This document shows positions 1 through 5,654 of a stretch of DNA of 7,691 nucleotides, piece by piece. The stretch spans positions 1 to 7,691 of the forward strand of contig CAJXIS010000095.1 of assembly GCA_913054115.1 (NCBI GenBank), read 5' to 3'. The translations under genes were made by a program, and so were the position numbers. Origin of the DNA: an uncultured Acidimicrobiaceae bacterium. Lineage in GTDB: Bacteria > Actinomycetota > Acidimicrobiia > Acidimicrobiales > MedAcidi-G1. The notes under the pieces are model-generated. The model saw only the letters and a list, made by a program, of their open reading frames with translations. It was not told where the DNA came from and ran no database searches. Positions within the stretch are counted from its first letter, which is position 1. The number at the start of each line of letters is the position of its first letter.

Positions 1-69
1 CGGCGGGCTGCTGCGGTCGACGTCGAGGACGAAGCCGGGTCGGGGGGCCAGGTGGCCGTTGTTGCTCAC
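1..69 (-). CDS. Start of a LarA/DUF2088-like protein (partial)
   Basis: Only the first 23 codons are inside the window; the gene continues past the left edge. It begins with GTG at 69-67, preceded by AGGGAGA (plus-strand 77-83) seven bases upstream, a good ribosome binding site. The readable N-terminus contains RPGFVLDVDRSSPP. I recall this kind of opening from actinobacterial proteins annotated as lactate racemase domain (nickel-dependent LarA, DUF2088), which start with a short 'FVLEVDRSTPP'-like strand. That match is from memory and rests on about 14 residues, so the family is tentative and the substrate unknown. LarA proper interconverts D- and L-lactate using a nickel pincer cofactor, and many paralogues act on other 2-hydroxy acids. 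The gene lies 52 bases downstream of the alcohol dehydrogenase on the same strand and is probably the third gene of that operon. Confidence 0.5.
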   Translation of the reverse strand, partial: MSNNGHLAPRPGFVLDVDRSSPP

Positions 70-121
70 AGGCTCGTCTCCCTGTTGTTCGGAACGACTC
101 CATCCGGCGGCGGCTGCATGC

Positions 122-1348
122 TCACGTGCTCATCTCCATGAGTGCTTCTCGTTCCTTTTCGTCGCGCAGGTCGAAAGCCACCTTGACGGCACCTCGACGA
201 CCGGCGGCTGCGGCGTGCTCGAGGGCTTCGCGGTAGCGGTGCAGGGGGTAGGTGGCCGACACGAGGCGGCCGAGGTCGGCGGCCTGCACGAGCCCGGTGG
301 CCAGATCGAAGGTCCGGGCGGTGGAGCCGTCGGGCAGGGTCTCGGTGCCGTAGGTGTAGGCGCCGACCAGTTCGATCTCGCGGTGCCACAGTGGCGTCAG
401 CTCGAGCGTGACGGAGGCTGGCATGCCGACCAGCACGATGCGTCCCCGGGGGCGGGTGATCGCCAGGGCGTCGGTGATGCTCGCCGATGAGCCCACGCAG
501 TCGATGACCACGTCGGTGCCTCCGCTGAGCCGGTCGACGGCGCCGTTGTCGCGGTCGAGGCTGATGGCCCGGCTACCGGTGGCCCGCCGTACCGCCCGGC
601 GGATGCCGTCTGGTTCGACGACCAGGTCGGCGCCGAGTTCTGCGGCGAGCCGTCGTTGGCTGGGGTACCGGGCGGTCGCCACGATGGTCCGGGGGTTGGC
701 GAAGGTGCGGAGGGCGGCGATCGTGAGCAGGCCGAGCGTGCCGGCGCCGAGCACCGTGACGACGGCCCCGTCGGTGACGCCGGCGACGAGGGCGGCGTGG
801 ACAGCGCAGGCCGTGGGCTCGACCATCACGGCCGATTCGTCGCTGAACGTGTCGTCGACGGGGTGCAGCTGGCTGGGGTGGGCGGAGAATGCGGTGGCCC
901 AGCCGCCGCCCGTGTCGTGGCAGGAGCCGGTCTGGATGCCTGGTTCGAGGTCGCCGAACGTGGTGTGCTCGCAGTTGCCGAGGTGGCCGGCTGCGCACGG
1001 GTCGCAGGTGGGGGCGAGGTTGCGGCTGACGCATCCCAGAACCGGTTCGAGCACCACCCGGGTGCCGTCGTCGAGGTCGCCCACCACCTCGTGGCCCGGC
1101 ACGAACGGGAACGACACGAGCGGCTCGAAGTAGCGGGCCGACCGGCCGTCGATCGTGGCGAGGTCCGATCCGCAGATGCCCGACAGCCGGGGTCGGACCC
1201 GTACCCAGTCGGGTCCGGGGGCGGTCGGCGGCTCGAGGTCGGTGAGCCGCAGCGGCCCGACTGCGGCGCCACCGCCGGGCGTGAGGCTGCCGGCCAGGCG
1301 GGCGGCGGCGAAGCGGGGCACGTTCCTGCGGAACTGCAGTGCCTTCAT
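122..1348 (-). CDS. Zinc-dependent medium-chain alcohol dehydrogenase
   Basis: A 408-residue medium-chain dehydrogenase/reductase, expected to be cytosolic and to interconvert an alcohol and an aldehyde or ketone with a nicotinamide cofactor. Likely catalytic zinc ligands are C59 (in GICGSD), H86-E87 (in PGHEVVG) and E177 (in VEPTACAVHA), the Glu-type arrangement of sorbitol/threonine dehydrogenases. The structural zinc lobe keeps four cysteines: C106, C115, C118 and C126. The Rossmann fold has GAGTLG at 201-206. The second strand ends in TARYPSQR without an acidic residue, which suggests NADP(H) over NAD(H); this is inference. The protein is about 50 residues longer than the usual 350, with an extended N-terminus (about 17-35) and a charged C-terminal tail. 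The ATG start is supported by AGAGGGA at plus-strand 1355-1361, six bases upstream. It lies 25 bases after the reductase-HAD gene and is very probably cotranscribed and translationally linked with it. A role in handling the aldehyde or alcohol made by that reductase is plausible but unproven. Confidence 0.9.
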   Translation of the reverse strand: MKALQFRRNVPRFAAARLAGSLTPGGGAAVGPLRLTDLEPPTAPGPDWVRVRPRLSGICGSDLATIDGRSARYFEPLVSFPFVPGHEVVGDLDDGTRVVLEPVLGCVSRNLAPTCDPCAAGHLGNCEHTTFGDLEPGIQTGSCHDTGGGWATAFSAHPSQLHPVDDTFSDESAVMVEPTACAVHAALVAGVTDGAVVTVLGAGTLGLLTIAALRTFANPRTIVATARYPSQRRLAAELGADLVVEPDGIRRAVRRATGSRAISLDRDNGAVDRLSGGTDVVIDCVGSSASITDALAITRPRGRIVLVGMPASVTLELTPLWHREIELVGAYTYGTETLPDGSTARTFDLATGLVQAADLGRLVSATYPLHRYREALEHAAAAGRRGAVKVAFDLRDEKEREALMEMST

Positions 1349-1377
1349 CGGCGGTCCCTCTTGAAACGCGCCTTCAT
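1345..1377 (-). CDS. 10-codon mini-ORF bridging two operon genes
   Basis: Between the stop of the reductase-HAD gene and the start of the dehydrogenase is a short frame encoding MKARFKRDRR. Its ATG overlaps the upstream TGA as ATGA (1374-1377), and its own TGA overlaps the dehydrogenase ATG as ATGA (1345-1348). The AGAGGGA ribosome binding site of the dehydrogenase lies inside it. It has no clear ribosome binding site of its own, so translation would rely on re-initiation by ribosomes ending the upstream gene. It may be a coupling device or simply the chance result of a duplicated start context; a functional peptide is unlikely. Confidence 0.25.
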   Translation of the reverse strand: MKARFKRDRR

Positions 1378-3704
1378 CGGACGACCGTGCGCGGGGGAGC
1401 GAGGGGCAGCAGGCGCCGGGACATGCCTGGCGACTTGCGGAAGTCCTCGACCAGCCAGCCGCGCTTGCGGGCGATGGAGGCGAGGCGGGTCTCGGGGTTC
1501 ACGGCGACCGGGAAGCCGACGGCCTCGAGCATCGGGAGGTCGCTGGCCGAGTCGGCGTAGGCGATCGACTCGCGGAGGTCGTACCCGTGCTCGTCGGCGA
1601 GGTCGGCCAGCGCCTGGTAGCGCGCCTCGCCGGTGGGCGGCACGGAGGTGAGCTGGCCGTCGTAGGTGACGCCGTCGGAGCCGAGCCGGGCGCATATCAC
1701 GTCGTCGAAGAGGGGCCGCAGCGGTTCGACCACGAAGTCGAGGGCGCCGGTGATGAGGACGGTGCGGTGTCCGAGCGCCCGGTGCTCGCGCACCCGCCGG
1801 ATGGCGGCCGGGAACGACTTGGCGAGCAGCAGCTCGTTGACGTGCTCGAGGGCGTCCTCGGCGATCTGGTCGACCGGGGCGCCGTCGTAGCGCCGGTAGA
1901 AGTAGCGCAGGAAGTCGCTGCGGTCGAGGCGGTCGAGGGCCAGCAGGCGGGGGGCCTCGGCGATGGTCTTGAGCACGAAGCGGGCCCGGTCGCGCTTGTC
2001 GAGGTGGCGGCTCGCCAGCCACGAGTACGAGGCCACGACGTTCGATGCGATGAGGGTGTTCTCGAGGTCGAAGGCGGCAAGTTGCCGGTCGGGGGACAGG
2101 ATCTGGGAGCGCAGCCGTTCGGAGCGGCTCTGTCCGCCCCGGCTCGGCGGGCGCATCGGCGCACGGGCGGCCTTGACCACCGACGGGAGGTGCACCTCTG
2201 GGATGTAGCGGTCCCAGTCGATGATCCGGGGGTCGAAGCAGAACGCCGTCCGATCGTCGTCGTCGAGGTTGTCCCACAGGGTCAGCAGGCGGTCCAGCCC
2301 GTAGACGGCCTCGCACTCCGCATAGGCGCCGTAGAGGTCGACGTAGCCCATGGCCCGGTCGACGAGCTCGCGCTTCTCCTCGAGCCGGGCGGCGGTCATG
2401 GCGTGGCGTCCGCGCACGGGAAGCACGTCGAAGGCCTTGTGCGCCTTGTCGAGCATGGAGCCGGCCCGCTCGAGCTGTTGCTTGACACGCCCACGGCCCG
2501 GGAACGACCACTGGGGCACGGAGATGGGCTGGCCGTGCTCGTCGTAGATGGGGTGCTCGGTGAACCACTCCCGGACGAGGTCGACGAGCTTCCCGTAGCG
2601 CAGGGGGTTCTCTGCTCCCGAGGCGATCTGGACGATGTCGCCACCCGGCGGAGCGTCGGGGTCGGGGCCTCGGGCGGCCACCGCACAGATGGTGGCGACG
2701 ACGAAGTCGACGGGGATGACGTCGACGGTGCCCTCCGGGACGCCGGGGAACTCCTTGAGCAGGCCCCGGGCGTACGAGACGATGACGGGCTCGGCCATGC
2801 GGAAGCCACGGATCCAGCCGGGGACGGGTTCGGCGAGTGCCGATTCGATGATCGAGGGTCGCACGATGCTGACGGGGACGTCGCCGGCCGACTCGGTCAG
2901 GGCGACCTCGCCGAGGGCCTTGGTGTACGCGTAGGCGTCGGGGAAGCCCAGCGAGGAGGCGCGGGAGCGGCCGGCCTCGGCCATGCGGTCCTCGACCCAG
3001 CGGGTGCGGAGCTGTTCGGTCTTGGCGGCCAGGGCGGGGGTGCCGGCGGCTCCGAGTTCTTTGTGGGCGGCGGTCCGGAACTCGGCCAGCTTCTCGGGGG
3101 TGCGGCTGGCGGTCTCGGTCTCGGATCGGATCCGTCGGGCGCTGTCGACCTCGGTGCGCCAGTCGACAGCGACGAAGAAGGGACTCTGGTCGACGGGCTG
3201 CTCGGGGGCGGCTCCCCGGCGGCTGCCGGCCACGTAACAGGTCGAGACGGCAACGAGGTGGGGAGCGATTCCGAGGTCCTGAAGCGTCTGGACGATGCGC
3301 ACGGAGCCCAGCAGGTTGATCTCGACGGCCTGGTCGAGTGGCGAGTCGAAGCTGACGATCGCCGCCGAGTGGATGAAGAGGTCGCAGCCGGCCAGGGTGG
3401 CGCGGCCCTCGTCGTCGAGGCCGAGGCCGTCGTTGGTAACGTCGCCGGCGACTGCGGTGACGCGGCGGGCGACCATCTCCTCGAAGGCGTCCTTGCCGAG
3501 GTCGGAGCGGAGGCGGTCGAAGGCGTCGTTGTGGAAGATGTCGCGGCTGACCCGCCGCTCGGCGCCGCGACGGCCCGGTCGGACGATGAGCACGAGCTCG
3601 CAGTCGGGGGCGCTGCGGAGGAGCCGCTCGACGAGGGCGGTGCCGAGGAAGCCGGTGCTCCCGGTGATGGCGATCCGGCGACCCGCCAGCGACTCAGCGA
3701 TCAT
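1374..3704 (-). CDS. Fatty acyl-CoA reductase-like SDR fused to HAD-IB hydrolase domain
   Basis: A 776-residue two-domain protein. Residues 1-510 resemble the fatty acyl-CoA reductase (male-sterility/Thioester-redct) branch of extended SDRs: TGSTGFLG at 14-21 for cofactor binding, VRPGRRGAERR after the second strand (the basic residues suggest NADPH), HSAAIVSFD at 112-120, STCYVAG at 154-160, the catalytic pair Y258/K262 in YAYTK, VRPSIIES at 281-288, and a FAR_C-like segment ending in IDWDRYIPEVHLP near 495-507. This family reduces acyl-CoA or acyl-ACP to aldehyde or alcohol. Residues 540-760 are a HAD subfamily IB domain: FDLENT at 545-550 (D546 as nucleophile), T652 in LITGA, and YADSASDLPML at 716-726. 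The second motif I acid is E548 instead of the usual Asp, and the motif III position shows R695 in GEARY instead of a clear Lys, so phosphatase activity is uncertain. No membrane segments are apparent. The ATG start has AAAGAGG (plus-strand 3708-3714) only three bases upstream. It is the first gene of the leftward run, divergent from tetR and probably controlled by it. The true substrate is unknown. Confidence 0.88.
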   Translation of the reverse strand: MIAESLAGRRIAITGSTGFLGTALVERLLRSAPDCELVLIVRPGRRGAERRVSRDIFHNDAFDRLRSDLGKDAFEEMVARRVTAVAGDVTNDGLGLDDEGRATLAGCDLFIHSAAIVSFDSPLDQAVEINLLGSVRIVQTLQDLGIAPHLVAVSTCYVAGSRRGAAPEQPVDQSPFFVAVDWRTEVDSARRIRSETETASRTPEKLAEFRTAAHKELGAAGTPALAAKTEQLRTRWVEDRMAEAGRSRASSLGFPDAYAYTKALGEVALTESAGDVPVSIVRPSIIESALAEPVPGWIRGFRMAEPVIVSYARGLLKEFPGVPEGTVDVIPVDFVVATICAVAARGPDPDAPPGGDIVQIASGAENPLRYGKLVDLVREWFTEHPIYDEHGQPISVPQWSFPGRGRVKQQLERAGSMLDKAHKAFDVLPVRGRHAMTAARLEEKRELVDRAMGYVDLYGAYAECEAVYGLDRLLTLWDNLDDDDRTAFCFDPRIIDWDRYIPEVHLPSVVKAARAPMRPPSRGGQSRSERLRSQILSPDRQLAAFDLENTLIASNVVASYSWLASRHLDKRDRARFVLKTIAEAPRLLALDRLDRSDFLRYFYRRYDGAPVDQIAEDALEHVNELLLAKSFPAAIRRVREHRALGHRTVLITGALDFVVEPLRPLFDDVICARLGSDGVTYDGQLTSVPPTGEARYQALADLADEHGYDLRESIAYADSASDLPMLEAVGFPVAVNPETRLASIARKRGWLVEDFRKSPGMSRRLLPLAPPRTVVR

Positions 3705-3715
3705 GGGCCTCTTTC

Positions 3716-3750
3716 TACCAGATGGTCAGGGGACTTACCAGATGGTCAGG
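3716..3750. promoter_or_regulatory. Tandem operators, probably for the adjacent TetR regulator
   Basis: The 15-base sequence TACCAGATGGTCAGG occurs twice, at 3716-3730 and 3736-3750, so the copies are 20 bases apart centre to centre. Each copy contains the inverted repeat ACCA-GA-TGGT, the form expected of a dimeric TetR-family site. They lie between a tetR gene and the divergent reductase-HAD gene, and the right copy overlaps the probable -35 and spacer of the tetR promoter. The left copy ends 12 bases from the reductase start codon and would block its transcription or early elongation. The sequence is seen directly; binding by the neighbouring regulator is inferred. The near two-turn spacing would place two dimers on almost the same face of the helix. 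Confidence 0.7.
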
Positions 3751-3764
3751 AAAAGGACTACGGT
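3735..3764 (+). promoter_or_regulatory. Probable leaderless promoter of tetR
   Basis: TACGGT at 3759-3764 fits the actinobacterial -10 pattern TANNNT and ends exactly six bases before the tetR ATG, which is where transcription would start on the A of the start codon. TTACCA at 3735-3740 is a weak -35 match, 18 bases upstream. The purine run AAAAGGA at 3751-3757 is 13 bases from the ATG, too far for a good ribosome binding site, so leaderless initiation is the better reading. The right-hand operator overlaps this promoter. Confidence 0.5.
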
Positions 3765-3770
3765 GCGGAC

Positions 3771-4445
3771 ATGACCGATCCGGCGACCCTTCGGGAGACG
3801 GTGCGCGATACGGTGCGCGACACGGTGCGTGGCGCCGGTCGGTCATCGGGCCGTGGCGCCGAGACCCGGGAGCGCATCCTCGACGCCGCCCTCGAATCCT
3901 TCGGCACGATCGGCTACGACGGCACGTCGCTCGACGACCTCGCCAGCGGCCTCGGCATCCGCAAGCAGACGATCCTCTACCACTACGTCAGCAAGCGGGG
4001 CCTGCTCGGCGCCGTCGTGGATCGCTGTGCCGCCGACCTCAACACCGCCCTGCTCGAGGTGCTCGAGGGCGAGGCCACCGACTGGGAACGGGTGGAGGCG
4101 TTGGTGCGCTCCGTGTTCCGGGTGGCGCTCGAGCAGCCGCTGCTGATGGGCCTGCTGCGCGAGGTGTCCCGGCCGGGCTCCCCGGCGGCACCCCGCCTCA
4201 AGGGTGCCATGGGACCGCTGATGGAGCGGGCGCAGGCCTGGATGGAGCGCGAGATGGACGCCGGCAGGATGCGACGCACCGACGCCCAGCTGGTGCTGAT
4301 CAGCGCCTACTCGACGGTGGTGGGCCTCGCCACCGAGGTCGAGGTGCTGCGCGCCGCCGGCCTCGAGCCGACGATGCGCACCGTGGCGACCCGTCGCCGC
4401 GAGCTGCTGCGGTTCCTGCGCGCCTCCCTCGACCCCCAACGCTGA
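3771..4445 (+). CDS. TetR/AcrR-family transcriptional regulator
   Basis: A 224-residue repressor-type protein of usual TetR length. Residues about 31-78 form the N-terminal three-helix DNA-binding domain: TRERILDAALESFGTIGYDG, then the TSLDDLASGLGIRKQTILYHY helix-turn-helix with recognition helix near 63-72, then the SKRGLL turn. Residues 80-220 are the variable, mainly helical ligand and dimerisation domain; its ligand cannot be read from the sequence. The open frame continues far upstream, but ATG 3771 is chosen because it follows a well-placed TANNNT box and gives the normal distance to the DNA-binding domain. The first 30 residues are a low-complexity arginine-rich arm holding three (E/D)TVR repeats. 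The gene is divergent from the reductase-HAD operon, and the shared intergenic region holds two palindromic repeats, so it probably represses both itself and that operon. An acyl-CoA or fatty-acid ligand would suit the neighbours but is only a guess. Confidence 0.92.
   Translation: MTDPATLRETVRDTVRDTVRGAGRSSGRGAETRERILDAALESFGTIGYDGTSLDDLASGLGIRKQTILYHYVSKRGLLGAVVDRCAADLNTALLEVLEGEATDWERVEALVRSVFRVALEQPLLMGLLREVSRPGSPAAPRLKGAMGPLMERAQAWMEREMDAGRMRRTDAQLVLISAYSTVVGLATEVEVLRAAGLEPTMRTVATRRRELLRFLRASLDPQR
3795..3830 (+). repeat. Three 12-base tandem repeats in the tetR N-terminus
   Basis: Three in-frame copies of GA(G/T/C)ACGGTGCG(C/T) encode ETVR-DTVR-DTVR (residues 9-20). The copies differ only at the third base of the first and last codons, both mostly silent. 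Because the unit is a multiple of three, gain or loss of a copy would lengthen or shorten the arm ahead of the DNA-binding domain without breaking the frame. Confidence 0.8.
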
Positions 4446-4450
4446 GGCGG

Positions 4451-4466
4451 GTCGGGTTTCCCCGGC
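4451..4466. terminator. Possible short hairpin between convergent tetR and ddl
   Basis: The 31-base gap between the stops of tetR and ddl contains GTCGGG-TTTC-CCCGGC, a six-pair stem (one G-T pair) with a four-base loop. No T-rich run follows on either strand, so it does not look like a classical intrinsic terminator. It is the only structure in the gap and may weakly serve both convergent genes. Confidence 0.3.
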
Positions 4467-4476
4467 AACGCGCTCT

Positions 4477-5580
4477 TCAGCGGTGGGTGTTGCGGCGGCG
4501 GCGGGCGTGGCGCTCGACGGCCAGGTCGACCAGGCGGTCGACGAGCGCCGGGTAGGACAGGCCCGCCTTCTGCCAGAGCCGCGGATACATCGAGATCGGG
4601 GTGAAGCCCGGGATCGTGTTGACCTCGTTGAGCACCGGGCCCCGGCCGTCGTCGGCGAGGAAGAAGTCGACCCTCGCCATGCCCGAGCAGCGCAGCGCCA
4701 GGAAGGCCCTGGCGGCGAGCTCCTGGAAGCGCACGGCGGTCTCGGGGTCGAGGTCGGGGTCATCGACCAGCTCGGCGGCGCCGGTCTCGTATTTGTCGGC
4801 GTAGTCGTAGAAGTCGGCGCCGGGACGGATCTCGCCGGGTCCCGACACCTGCGGCACCCGGTCGCCCAGCACCGCCAGCTCGATCTCGCGACCGGAGATC
4901 GCCTCCTCGACGATGATCCACTCGTCGTAGGCGGCGGCGGCCGCCAGGGCCACCTCGAGGGTGGTGGCGTCGGTGGCCTTCGACACGCCGATCGACGAGC
5001 CGAGGTTGGCGGGCTTCACGAACACCGTCGGACCCAGGTCGGCGAGCAGCGAGTCGAGGAGTGCGGCGAGGGTGTCGGTGCCGGGAGCACCGAGGTCGTC
5101 GGCATGCAGGCCCCGGTAGTTGGCCAGGGGCAGGTCGTGCTGGGCCAGGACCTCCTTGGCGGCCAACTTGTCCATCGCCAGCGACGAACCCAGCACGCCG
5201 GCGCCCACGTAGGGCACGTCGGCCAGCTCGAGCAGGCCCTGGACCGTGCCGTCCTCGCCCAACGGGCCGTGCAGCAGGGGGAACACGACCACAGGTCCGG
5301 CGGCCGACAGCTCGGCGAGGCGGGGGAGCGGGTCCCAGGCGGGTCCGGTCGGGTCGAGCGCCTCGGGCAGGTCGCCGGCGGCGTGGGCGGTGGCTGCGGC
5401 CTCGGCCAGCGACCAACGTCCTTCGAGGTCGATGCCCACCGGGACGACGTCGTAGCGGTCGGGGTCGACGGCGGCGAGCACGTGGCGGGCCGACACGCAC
5501 GAGACGTCGTGCTCGGCGCTGCGCCCGCCGAACAGCAGGACGAACGTGCGCCGGGGTGACTCGGGGGAGGCGTCGGGCAT
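4477..5580 (-). CDS. ddl: D-alanine--D-alanine ligase
   Basis: A 367-residue ATP-grasp enzyme that joins two D-alanines using ATP to supply the dipeptide end of the peptidoglycan stem; it acts in the cytosol. Family signatures are clear: FGGRSAEHDVS at 17-27 (E23 binds the first D-Ala amino group), HGPLGEDGTVQG at 104-115, K189 with the glycine-rich loop NLGSSIGVSK at 192-201, the loop segment FYDYADKY at 257-264, the metal ligand D305, and NEVNTIPGFTPISMYPRLW at 318-336. Y264 sits where D-Ala-D-Ala ligases have Tyr and VanA-type D-Ala-D-Lac ligases have His, so a normal vancomycin-sensitive product is expected. The ATG at 5580 is chosen because it puts the first conserved strand at residues 12-18 and follows a TANNNT box by six bases. 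A GTG 24 codons upstream would give an unusual N-terminus and lies at the edge of the murF start. It is divergent from murF, which uses its product, and convergent with tetR. Confidence 0.96.
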   Translation of the reverse strand: MPDASPESPRRTFVLLFGGRSAEHDVSCVSARHVLAAVDPDRYDVVPVGIDLEGRWSLAEAAATAHAAGDLPEALDPTGPAWDPLPRLAELSAAGPVVVFPLLHGPLGEDGTVQGLLELADVPYVGAGVLGSSLAMDKLAAKEVLAQHDLPLANYRGLHADDLGAPGTDTLAALLDSLLADLGPTVFVKPANLGSSIGVSKATDATTLEVALAAAAAYDEWIIVEEAISGREIELAVLGDRVPQVSGPGEIRPGADFYDYADKYETGAAELVDDPDLDPETAVRFQELAARAFLALRCSGMARVDFFLADDGRGPVLNEVNTIPGFTPISMYPRLWQKAGLSYPALVDRLVDLAVERHARRRRNTHR

Positions 5581-5586
5581 GGGCAG

Positions 5587-5592
5587 ATGGTA
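5587..5592 (-). promoter_or_regulatory. Probable -10 box of ddl (leaderless)
   Basis: On the minus strand TACCAT is followed by six bases and then the ddl ATG, the same TANNNT-N6-ATG layout as at tetR. No purine-rich ribosome binding site lies just ahead of the ATG (the six bases are CTGCCC), which also argues for a leaderless transcript. No convincing -35 is seen. Confidence 0.5.
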
Positions 5593-5638
5593 CGAGCGGG
5601 CCGACGGAGCGAGGTGGCACGGTTGGGGCTGCCGGGGC

Positions 5639-5651
5639 TGGGAGACTCCCA
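5639..5651 (+). promoter_or_regulatory. murF: murF ribosome binding site inside a perfect palindrome
   Basis: TGGGAG-A-CTCCCA is a perfect 13-base inverted repeat just upstream of murF. Its left arm supplies GGGAG at 5640-5644, ten bases from the ATG at 5655 and the only good ribosome binding site there. The right arm is complementary to that site. A one-base loop cannot fold fully, but a shorter stem (TGGG with CCCA, five-base loop) could partly mask the site. It could also be a protein-binding palindrome or chance. Confidence 0.45.
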
Positions 5652-5654
5652 CCC

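Noticed and set aside
1587..3770. A very long plus-strand open frame antisense to the reductase-HAD gene and continuous with tetR
   Set aside because: It mirrors the codon structure of the opposite high-GC gene, is Gly/Val/Glu-rich without any recognisable domain, and the TetR family begins only at 3771, where a promoter-like box stands.
4477..5580. VanA-like D-Ala-D-Lac ligase (glycopeptide resistance)
   Set aside because: The specificity-loop position carries Tyr (Y264), as in D-Ala-D-Ala ligases, and there are no vanH or vanX neighbours.
5584..5591. CAGATGGT in the ddl promoter matching part of the TetR operator repeats
   Set aside because: Only eight bases match, the inverted-repeat partner ACCA is missing, and the bases are explained by the ddl -10 box; probably chance.
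5581..5652. GTG start adding 24 residues to Ddl
   Set aside because: The added residues resemble no Ddl N-terminus, and the ATG at 5580 has a well-placed -10 box and normal distance to the first conserved motif.
5061..5654. Upstream extension of murF in the same frame
   Set aside because: This part is antisense to ddl, arginine-rich and low in complexity; MurF homologues start near the MRFRASQVA sequence.
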